Assembly: GCA_041391765.1 (NCBI GenBank)
Contig: JAWKNJ010000015.1
Coordinates: 143,700-207,699 of the forward strand
Reading direction: 5' to 3'
Length of the DNA stretch: 64,000 nt
From: SHAN690 sp041391765
GTDB taxonomy: Bacteria; Bacteroidota; Bacteroidia; Flavobacteriales_G; Salibacteraceae
Shown here piece by piece: positions 32,872 through 40,554 of this stretch (position 1 is its first letter; each line of letters opens with the position of its first letter). Under the pieces are notes generated by a model that was given only the letters and a program-made list of their open reading frames with translations, was not told where the DNA came from and did not search any database. Position numbers and translations under genes: made by a program.

Positions 32872-33837
32872 ATGAATTCACTTCTTTACTTCGTCTGGAA
32901 CGTAGACCCCACCTTGGTAGAACTCGGCCCGTTAACCGTGCGATGGTACGGTGTCCTTTTTGCGATGGCTTTTTTTAGCGGTTACTACATTATTCAATGG
33001 GTTCTGAATCGCGAAAACAAGCCAAAAGTGTGGTTGGATTCGCTTTTAATTTATTGCATGGTTGGTACCATAGCTGGTGCGCGACTCGGTCATGTACTGT
33101 TCTATCAATGGGATTATTACCAAAACAACCTGTTGGAGATTCTTCAGATATGGAAGGGTGGATTGGCGAGTCATGGAGCGGCCATTGGCATTGTCATGGC
33201 CATGTATCTATGGACTCGAAAAGTGAAAAGTGGTTCATTGCTTTGGATTCTTGATCGTGTAGTTATTGTGGTGGCACTCTCGGGCTTGTTCATCAGGGGT
33301 GGAAACTTCATGAACCATGAAATTGTTGGTAAAGAAACCCACACAGAAAGCGGTGTGAAGTTCATGCGCAACTACGATGACATCACTCCAAATGATGTTC
33401 AGCGCGTGACGGGGATGGAAGTATTCGGAGAAGTTGAAATTGATCGTTCCAAACTCAATGCCGCATATGATGAACTGTTGTCGAACCCAAAATATGAATC
33501 TGTTATCGAACAGGTGCCTAATCGCTATCCTGCACAACTCTACGAAGCCATTTGCTACTTCATCATTTTCCTGATTCTGCTTGGAGGTTATCTATTCCTA
33601 GGCATTGGTGAATTACGAGGAATGATTTTCGGGCTGTTCCTCGTGCTCACGTTCACAGCTCGCTTCGTGATCGAGTTTTTGAAAGAAGTTCAAGTAGATT
33701 TCGAAGAAGGCATGTTGCTCGACATGGGGCAGTGGCTAAGCATCCCGCTTGTTCTATTAGGACTGTTCTTTATCGGGCGCTCATTGAGGATAAAGGAAAA
33801 GAAAACGGCCACCGATGGTGGCCGTGCAGAGGGCTAA
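32872..33837 (+). CDS. lgt: Prolipoprotein diacylglyceryl transferase
   Basis: Inner-membrane enzyme that adds diacylglycerol to the lipobox cysteine. Seven transmembrane helices are plausible. Conserved motifs: VRWYGVLFA, GARLGHVLFY, GGLASHGAAIG and the signature FIRGGNFMNHEIVG. A 50-residue insert after the signature, with KETHTESGVKFMRNYDD, is usual in Bacteroidota. The last codons contain a perfect hairpin that serves as terminator for the convergent gene; stops overlap by 4 bases. Confidence 0.93.
   Translation: MNSLLYFVWNVDPTLVELGPLTVRWYGVLFAMAFFSGYYIIQWVLNRENKPKVWLDSLLIYCMVGTIAGARLGHVLFYQWDYYQNNLLEILQIWKGGLASHGAAIGIVMAMYLWTRKVKSGSLLWILDRVVIVVALSGLFIRGGNFMNHEIVGKETHTESGVKFMRNYDDITPNDVQRVTGMEVFGEVEIDRSKLNAAYDELLSNPKYESVIEQVPNRYPAQLYEAICYFIIFLILLGGYLFLGIGELRGMIFGLFLVLTFTARFVIEFLKEVQVDFEEGMLLDMGQWLSIPLVLLGLFFIGRSLRIKEKKTATDGGRAEG
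33800..33825 (-). terminator. Terminator of the 33834-34202 gene embedded in lgt
   Basis: Perfect 9-bp stem ACGGCCACC/GGTGGCCGT with 3-base loop (33805-33825). On the minus strand it is followed by TTTCTTTTCC. It lies just after the stop of the convergent gene and inside the lgt coding end. Confidence 0.65.
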
Positions 33838-34202
33838 ATTTTGTGCTCTTCTCCTGTATGATTCTGTTCACTCAGCGTCCACTCATCGGTTTTGATGGTC
33901 TGTAACCACACATCTGCGCTTTTGCGAAACACTTGAACATTCAATCCATAAACGTCATGAAAGGCAGACTCCAGTGTTGATACTTTTTGATTGCCATGTA
34001 TGCTCAATCCCCCGGATTCGTGATTACTTCTAACCTCACCAATTGTCCTGTTTGAAGCAATCCTTTCCTTTTCAGTTGATCCCTGACCTTCCTGATGCTC
34101 TGTTTTGTAGAACTCTAATTTCAAGAAAGGAAAGTGCTTACTGAATTCAGCCTGAACCTCGGAAATAGTCTTGTTGTCGTCTATTTTGATCTCCATCTTC
34201 AA
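33834..34202 (-). CDS. Conserved protein of unknown function
   Basis: 122 residues, soluble, no signal peptide. It opens with a ubiquitin-like pattern (MEIKIDDNKTISEVQAEFSK, FPFLKLEFY) and ends VQVFRKSADVWLQTIKTDEWTLSEQN. I know similar proteins in Bacteroidota only as hypothetical. It starts 4 bases after the stop of the gene at 34207-34605, so the two form a unit. Confidence 0.72.
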   Translation of the reverse strand: MKMEIKIDDNKTISEVQAEFSKHFPFLKLEFYKTEHQEGQGSTEKERIASNRTIGEVRSNHESGGLSIHGNQKVSTLESAFHDVYGLNVQVFRKSADVWLQTIKTDEWTLSEQNHTGEEHKI

Positions 34203-34206
34203 TGAA

Positions 34207-34605
34207 TTACATCCACTTAGCCAAGTACTTGTAGAAGTCTTGCTTCAAGTCAGCCACCATCCTTCGGTTCGTTTCGATCTTATCCCTCAATGGAGCGTGA
34301 TCTTGAAACAACACGTGATCAATAGCCACAGGATGACTCTCTGCATACTTTGCTATTTCTGATTCATGTCCATTAATATCGTGAATCAACTCATCGATTG
34401 CATTGTTATGGATGTATAGCTGATTTTGAAAATGCTCCAATTCCTTCAACACTTCAGAATCGGTGTAGCGGCTTGCAATCTCTTCCAATCTTGATTTGAA
34501 TACAGGCAATTCATCCTTGTAAAACTTCAATTCCTTCACCCAACGTTGATGCTCAAAGTGTAAGTCATCAATGTGAACCTTCTTTTCTTTTTCTACTGTG
34601 CTCAT
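34207..34605 (-). CDS. Conserved helical (coiled-coil) protein of unknown function
   Basis: From ATG 34605 the protein has 132 residues; a longer frame to 34716 adds a Pro/Arg-rich leader unlike the rest and is rejected. It is almost wholly helical, with heptad-like stretches (LKFYKDELPVFKSRLEEIASRY, then a second helix with the pattern E-xx-QNQL-IH-NAIDEL). It has several His residues. No signal peptide. Paired with the gene after it. Function unknown. Confidence 0.68.
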   Translation of the reverse strand: MSTVEKEKKVHIDDLHFEHQRWVKELKFYKDELPVFKSRLEEIASRYTDSEVLKELEHFQNQLYIHNNAIDELIHDINGHESEIAKYAESHPVAIDHVLFQDHAPLRDKIETNRRMVADLKQDFYKYLAKWM

Positions 34606-34775
34606 AATGCTCGTTTTAATCCTTGTCAAAGGAGCGGCTTCTCGATAGGTTGGAAAATGACTATTAACAGGATTACATCTGACTTCGCTCAAAGCACTTT
34701 GTCTATTTAAAATCATCGTGCATATCGATGCAAGCCCATTCGTATCTATAACTTCGCGAGTTCAATAAATAGAGG

Positions 34776-36527
34776 ATGTACAGGACACATACGTGCGGAG
34801 AATTACGACTTGAGAATAAGGGAAGCGAAGTAAAGCTGGCCGGTTGGGTTCAGCGCGTTAGAAACATGGGTGGCATGACATTTATTGATCTTAGAGATCG
34901 ATATGGCATTACCCAATTATCCTTTAACGTAGAAAAGGATGAAGCACTTTGTGAGCAAGCCAGAAAGCTTGGCCGTGAGTTCGTGATTCAAGCCACCGGG
35001 ATTGTCATCGAGCGAGAAAGCAAAAACAAGCAAATCGCAACGGGTGAAATTGAAATTCAAGTCACTCATCTGAAGGTCTTGAACGCCTCCGACACCCCGC
35101 CCTTTACCATTGAGGATGAAACGGATGGTGGCGAAGAGCTTCGCATGAAGTATCGCTATTTAGACCTGCGCAGAAATCCACTTCGAAAGAATCTGGAATT
35201 GCGACATGCGCTGGGCATTGAAACCCGCAAATACATGGACAATCAAGGATTCCTTGAAATCGAAACTCCATACCTGATCAAATCGACCCCTGAGGGAGCC
35301 CGTGACTTTGTGGTTCCATCTCGGATGCATGGTGGTGAATTTTATGCCTTGCCGCAATCACCGCAAACCTTTAAGCAGATCCTGATGGTTGGTGGATACG
35401 ACCGCTACTTCCAAATTGTTCGTTGTTTTCGCGATGAAGATTTGAGAGCAGATCGTCAGCCTGAATTTACCCAAATCGACTGCGAAATGGCGTTTGTGGA
35501 GCAGGAAGACATCCTTCAAACATTCGAAGGACTTGTGCGTCACCTATTCAAATCCGTGAAGGGAATCGAATTACCGGAATTCGTTCGAATGACATACGAT
35601 GAGGCCATGTCAAAGTACGGCTCGGACAAACCGGACATCCGCTTCGGAATGGAATTCGTGGAGTTGAACAAAATGGTTCAGGGCAAAGGTTTCCAAGTCT
35701 TTGATGACGCAGAATTAGTAGTTGGAATTTGCGCGAAAGGAGCTGCAACTTACACGCGAAAACAATTGGATGAGCTGACCGACTTCGTACGCAAACCGCA
35801 GATCGGAGCCAAGGGACTGGTATACTGTCGCGTTAATGAGGATGGCTCTCTAAAATCATCTGTGGACAAGTTCTTCGATGAGAAGGCTCTGGAAAATTGG
35901 ACTAAGGCATTTGGTGCTGAAAAAGGTGATTTAATGCTGATTCTTGCGGGAGATGCGAATAAAACTCGCAAACAATTGAACGAACTGCGATTGGAAATGG
36001 GAACTCAGCTCGGACTTCGAATCAAAGACTCCTATCGCCCAATGTGGGTAGTGGACTTCCCGCTTTTAGAATGGGATGAGGACTCAAAACGATTCTATGC
36101 AATGCATCATCCGTTCACCAGTCCAAAACCCGATCAAATCGGTTGGCTGGATACAGATCCAGGCAAGGTCAAAGCCAACGCATACGACATGGTCATAAAT
36201 GGTGTGGAGCTAGGTGGGGGTTCCATAAGAATTCACGATCAGAAGCTTCAAGCTAAAATGTTTGAAATCCTTGGCTTTTCTAAAGAAGAGGCTCAGAAAC
36301 AGTTCGGGTTTCTGATGGGGGCATTCAAATACGGAGCACCTCCGCATGGTGGAATTGCCTTTGGATTTGATCGATTGGCTGCCATTTTCGGAGGAACAGA
36401 TTCCATACGAGATTACATCGCATTCCCAAAAAACAATGCAGGTCGAGACTTAATGATCGATTCACCTGCCACGATCAGTGACGAGCAACTTACTGAACTT
36501 TCATTAAAGGTTTCTATTGAGGAATAA
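34776..36527 (+). CDS. aspS: Aspartate--tRNA ligase
   Basis: Class II aminoacyl-tRNA synthetase of 583 residues, bacterial type with GAD insert. N-terminal OB fold (VKLAGWVQRVRNMGGMTFIDLRD); motif 2 region RCFRDEDLRADRQPEFTQID; motif 3 GGIAFGFDRL. A TAACTTCG box at 34749-34756 may be its -7 element. The ClC gene begins 2 bases after the stop. Confidence 0.96.
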   Translation: MYRTHTCGELRLENKGSEVKLAGWVQRVRNMGGMTFIDLRDRYGITQLSFNVEKDEALCEQARKLGREFVIQATGIVIERESKNKQIATGEIEIQVTHLKVLNASDTPPFTIEDETDGGEELRMKYRYLDLRRNPLRKNLELRHALGIETRKYMDNQGFLEIETPYLIKSTPEGARDFVVPSRMHGGEFYALPQSPQTFKQILMVGGYDRYFQIVRCFRDEDLRADRQPEFTQIDCEMAFVEQEDILQTFEGLVRHLFKSVKGIELPEFVRMTYDEAMSKYGSDKPDIRFGMEFVELNKMVQGKGFQVFDDAELVVGICAKGAATYTRKQLDELTDFVRKPQIGAKGLVYCRVNEDGSLKSSVDKFFDEKALENWTKAFGAEKGDLMLILAGDANKTRKQLNELRLEMGTQLGLRIKDSYRPMWVVDFPLLEWDEDSKRFYAMHHPFTSPKPDQIGWLDTDPGKVKANAYDMVINGVELGGGSIRIHDQKLQAKMFEILGFSKEEAQKQFGFLMGAFKYGAPPHGGIAFGFDRLAAIFGGTDSIRDYIAFPKNNAGRDLMIDSPATISDEQLTELSLKVSIEE

Positions 36528-36529
36528 CC

Positions 36530-38377
36530 GTGTCGAAAGCCTCAGAAATATATGATCGAACTCGCGAACAGGTTGATCCCTTTCTTAGAAACACGAATAC
36601 GTACTTAGTCAAGCTTGTTCGCATAGTCAACGAATGGCGTAAGGACCATTTAACCGAGCGACAATTCACCTATTTCCTTGCGATTGCCATTGGCTTCATC
36701 TCGGGAGTAATTGCCTTGGTTATAAAGAACACTGTACACTTCATACAGTTTGTTCTTACAAAAAGCTTTCTGGATGACTACCGTTACGTGTTGTATTTTA
36801 TTTACCCCGTAATAGGTATTCTACTCGCACAATGGTTCATACGGGCGGTCATTAAACAACCGGTGAATCACGGTATTCCGAATACGCTCTACGCGATTTC
36901 GAAAAAGAATGCCTTGATCCGCAAGCACAATCTCTTCAGCTCGATCGTTAGTGCGTCATTGACCGTTGGCTTTGGTGGCAGTGCCGGACTGGAAGGCCCT
37001 ACCGTTGGAACGACCTCTGCATGGGGAGCAAACCTTGGGACACTATTCAAACTACCTTACAAAACCAGAACACTGCTCATCGGCTGCGCAGCATCAGCAG
37101 CTATGGCAGCACTATTTAATGCTCCAATTGCGGCAATTGTTTTCTCTATTGAAGTGATCATGCTTGATCTGACAACAGCTTCACTCATTCCGTTATTGTT
37201 GGCATCTGCCTCAGCCGCGATCAGTTCCCACTTCTTTTTAGGAGATGACATCTTGTTTCATTTCAACATTACAGATGAATTTAAGTTTAGTCACATACCC
37301 TACTATCTCGGACTTGGCGTGTTCACAGGCGTTGCTTCCATGCATTTTTATCGAACCTATACGTATGTAACCAAGCTTTTTGACAAGATCAAACGACAGC
37401 GGACTAAGACGCTGCTTGCAGGCTCTTTGCTTGGAGGCATATTATTCATCCTTCCTCCGCTTTATGGTGAAGGCTACGAAGCAATTAACTCGATTATTGA
37501 AGGCAGACCCTTCGACATTTTAGAAAACAGTTTGTTTTCGGAATACGATGGTAATATGTACGTGCTTTTAGCCTTTGTGCTGGGCTTGGGCTTGATGAAG
37601 GTGTTCGCAACCACGCTTACTTTTCGGGCAGGTGGGATTGGAGGAACCTTTGCTCCTACTTTGTTCATGGGAGCCATGTTTGGATTTTTCTATGCTAAAT
37701 CTATCAACTACTTCGGCTTGGGAGATCTACCAGAGAGCAACTTCACCCTAGTGGCAATGGCCGGTTTGATGGCTGGAAATCTACACGCTCCGTTAATGGC
37801 GATCTTCCTTATCGCAGAAATAACCGGTGGATATCAACTGTTTGTGCCGTTGATGATTACTGCTTCGATTGCTTTCGTAACTGTGAAGCGTTTTATTCCT
37901 CATAGTATTTACACCACGCAACTCGCCCGAAGAGGAGAGCTTATTACTCACGATAAGGATCAGGCGGTGCTCACCCTAATGCGGCTTCACCGAGAGATTG
38001 AAAATGATTTTATCTCAGTGGATCCATACGATACCTTGGGTGATTTGGTTAAAGTCATATCAAAGTCAAAAAGGAATCTCTTTCCGGTTCTTGACAAGGA
38101 TCAGAATTTCATCGGAGTAGTTGATTTGAATGAGATCAGACATATCATTTTCAAACAGGATTTATACGCTTCCACCTATGTTCACGATTTGATGAACGAT
38201 GCTCGGGAATACGTTCGCAAGGACGATAACATGGAAATCGTTATGAGCAAGTTCGAAAACAGCGGTGCATGGAACCTACCTGTCCTTGACGACCAAGGGC
38301 ATTACGTTGGTTTTGTTTCCAAATCGAAGCTCTTTTCAGCTTACAGAAGCTTACTAAAGGAATTCTATGATGAATAG
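36530..38377 (+). CDS. ClC-family chloride channel/transporter with two CBS domains
   Basis: 615 residues from a GTG start, 10 or more transmembrane helices (about 45-450) and two C-terminal CBS domains (about 465-520 and 535-610). Selectivity motifs: NHGIPNT (114-120), GLEGP (153-157) with the gating Glu155, and GIGGTFAPTLFMG. The position of the internal proton glutamate of E. coli ClC (Glu203) is Val209 in FSIEVIM, as in many eukaryotic channels. So a channel-like or uncoupled mode is possible. It is probably co-transcribed with aspS. Confidence 0.9.
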   Translation: MSKASEIYDRTREQVDPFLRNTNTYLVKLVRIVNEWRKDHLTERQFTYFLAIAIGFISGVIALVIKNTVHFIQFVLTKSFLDDYRYVLYFIYPVIGILLAQWFIRAVIKQPVNHGIPNTLYAISKKNALIRKHNLFSSIVSASLTVGFGGSAGLEGPTVGTTSAWGANLGTLFKLPYKTRTLLIGCAASAAMAALFNAPIAAIVFSIEVIMLDLTTASLIPLLLASASAAISSHFFLGDDILFHFNITDEFKFSHIPYYLGLGVFTGVASMHFYRTYTYVTKLFDKIKRQRTKTLLAGSLLGGILFILPPLYGEGYEAINSIIEGRPFDILENSLFSEYDGNMYVLLAFVLGLGLMKVFATTLTFRAGGIGGTFAPTLFMGAMFGFFYAKSINYFGLGDLPESNFTLVAMAGLMAGNLHAPLMAIFLIAEITGGYQLFVPLMITASIAFVTVKRFIPHSIYTTQLARRGELITHDKDQAVLTLMRLHREIENDFISVDPYDTLGDLVKVISKSKRNLFPVLDKDQNFIGVVDLNEIRHIIFKQDLYASTYVHDLMNDAREYVRKDDNMEIVMSKFENSGAWNLPVLDDQGHYVGFVSKSKLFSAYRSLLKEFYDE

Positions 38378-38448
38378 AATTTGATTGAGCACAATATCCT
38401 CTGCGTGAGCAGAATTGCCTTATTTAGTTTCACCTAACTTAAATAGCT

Positions 38449-40461
38449 ATGAAAGCACAACTTTTGGTTTTGGCGTGCGCCAGCGTGCCCTTATTGGGTT
38501 ATTCCCAACTTTTCTCGGATGATTTTGAATCTTACACTGTTGGTGCCTTTTTAGGCAGCAGTTCTAGCACTTGGACCACATGGAGTGGTAGCGGGGGCGG
38601 GGCCGATGACGTAAAAATTGTTGACGACACCGCGAGCAATGGGGCCAACTCCATTTACTTCGAATCTATCGGTTCGGGTGGTGGTCCCGATGATGTCGTG
38701 TTACCCTTTGGCAACAAGTACACGAATGGATTATTTACATATTCCATGATGATGTTTGTAGCAAACAACGCTGGTGCTTACTTCAATTTTCAAGCGGAGC
38801 AATCCGTTGGAAGTGTCTGGTCCATGGACTGTTACTTGAATCAAGATGGTGATGTGTTGATTCAAGGAAGTGGTCAGTCCTTGCTAACCGGTAACTTTCC
38901 GGTAGGACAATGGTTTGAACTTGGAATGTCTATCAACTTGAACCAAAATGAATGGGAGTTATTCATAGACAGTGTCTCGCAAGGCACCTTTTCAAATCCA
39001 ATCAATGAACTGGCTTCCATCGACATCTTCGCTTATAATGATCAAAATGGAGGAAATGGTGTTTCAAAGTTTTGGGTGGATGAAGTCATGTTTGATCATG
39101 AAACGATAACCATACCCACGGTTAATGCCAGTGTGATTACGATCAGTCCGATCACCGGCCTTACCGGTCAACACAAAACGCCAACTATAGGCGTTCGAAA
39201 TCTAGGCACCACTGCAATCACGAGTTTCGATTTAGCCATGGCCTACAATGGTCAGACATTCAATAAAAGTGTCACAGGCATTGCGCTTGCATCCTACGAA
39301 GTGCACGAAGTTGAGCTAAGTGAAGGAATAACATTGGGTAATACCGTTCAGAATTTCACAGCCACAGTGAGCAAAGTGAATGGTGGTGGAGCTGATGATA
39401 ACCCCAATGATGATTCAAAAAGCATTTCGGTGGATCCGATTGTACCGGCACCGGATAAGATGGTTTTTGTAGAAGAAGGCACGGGCACTTGGTGTGGCTG
39501 GTGTCCTAGAGGAACAGTGGCAATGGCCTACATGCAGGAAACCTACCCAGATTACTTTGTAGGAGTAGCCGTTCATAATGGTGACCCGATGACGGTTGTG
39601 GACTATGATACAAACCTTGGCAAAATCATGTCTGGATATCCAAGTGCGGTAGTTGACAGAGGTGCAGACATTGACCCCTCGGTAATGGAAATCGACTTTT
39701 TGGAACGAATTGTATTACCTCCAGCTGCTAAGATCCATGTAAATGCACGATTCACAGATTCGTCTACAATCGTTGCCATAATAAATGTCGAACTGAAGCA
39801 AGCTATTGACAATAATTGGAAAGTTGCTGCGGTGCTCATCGAGGATGACATGCATGGAAAATCATCCGATTGGGCTCAAACTAACTATTATGCTGGTGGT
39901 AGCAATGGTGAACTTATTGGTGCGGGAAAAGAGTGGCACAATGAACCCGATAAAGTGCCAGCTGATGAAATGAAGTATGATCATGTCGCTAGAGACATTT
40001 CACCTTCATTTTATGGTTTAGACAATAGCTTTCCATCTAGTACAACGGTAGGTGACACCTTTTCCTTTAACATTCAATTCGATAGCGTGGTATCGTATCA
40101 CAATCTACACGTTGCAGCCATCTTGATTGACGATGCTGGTCGCATTGACAATGCAAACAAATCGAATGTTGATACAGCCGCTCTTGGAATCAAAGGATCT
40201 ATTGTTGCGAATCAAGGTGGACTTAGCTTATATCCAAATCCAATGTCTGGTTCAATAATCTATGCCTTTGCGCCTGCCAATATTGGCTCTGTTGAGTTCA
40301 ACATTATTGATTTATGTGGCCGAACAGTTCTGAGTAACCAAGTTCAAGCGACAAACAACGATCTATATACATTGAACGTAGGTAGTCTAAGTCCCGGAGT
40401 TTACATTATGAATGCAGTTGTTGATGGAGAGCTACGATCAGCCAAGTTCATCAAAGAGTAA
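38449..40461 (+). CDS. Secreted protein with Omp28-like thioredoxin fold and T9SS type A CTD
   Basis: 670 residues: signal peptide (cleavage after GYSQ), a LamG-like N-terminal domain (about 20-220), a CARDB-like segment (about 225-335), and an Omp28-like thioredoxin-fold domain (about 340-560) with CxxC in GTWCGWCPRG. The final about 75 residues are a T9SS type A sorting domain (LSLYPNPMSG, then SPGVYIMNAVVDG). It is thus expected to be exported by the Gld/Por system and attached to the cell surface. A terminator follows. Confidence 0.85.
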   Translation: MKAQLLVLACASVPLLGYSQLFSDDFESYTVGAFLGSSSSTWTTWSGSGGGADDVKIVDDTASNGANSIYFESIGSGGGPDDVVLPFGNKYTNGLFTYSMMMFVANNAGAYFNFQAEQSVGSVWSMDCYLNQDGDVLIQGSGQSLLTGNFPVGQWFELGMSINLNQNEWELFIDSVSQGTFSNPINELASIDIFAYNDQNGGNGVSKFWVDEVMFDHETITIPTVNASVITISPITGLTGQHKTPTIGVRNLGTTAITSFDLAMAYNGQTFNKSVTGIALASYEVHEVELSEGITLGNTVQNFTATVSKVNGGGADDNPNDDSKSISVDPIVPAPDKMVFVEEGTGTWCGWCPRGTVAMAYMQETYPDYFVGVAVHNGDPMTVVDYDTNLGKIMSGYPSAVVDRGADIDPSVMEIDFLERIVLPPAAKIHVNARFTDSSTIVAIINVELKQAIDNNWKVAAVLIEDDMHGKSSDWAQTNYYAGGSNGELIGAGKEWHNEPDKVPADEMKYDHVARDISPSFYGLDNSFPSSTTVGDTFSFNIQFDSVVSYHNLHVAAILIDDAGRIDNANKSNVDTAALGIKGSIVANQGGLSLYPNPMSGSIIYAFAPANIGSVEFNIIDLCGRTVLSNQVQATNNDLYTLNVGSLSPGVYIMNAVVDGELRSAKFIKE

Positions 40462-40500
40462 TCGTTCGCTGACCCAATTCAAAACCAAATTACAGAAATG

Positions 40501-40532
40501 AAAAAGGGCCGTCCAAATGGACGGCCCTTTTT
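40501..40532. terminator. Bidirectional intrinsic terminator
   Basis: Fourteen-bp perfect stem AAAAAGGGCCGTCC with its complement and a 4-base loop (40501-40532). It lies between two convergent T9SS cargo genes and has A and T runs on both sides, so it serves both strands. Confidence 0.9.
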
Positions 40533-40554
40533 ATTCAGAATAATCAATATTCGA

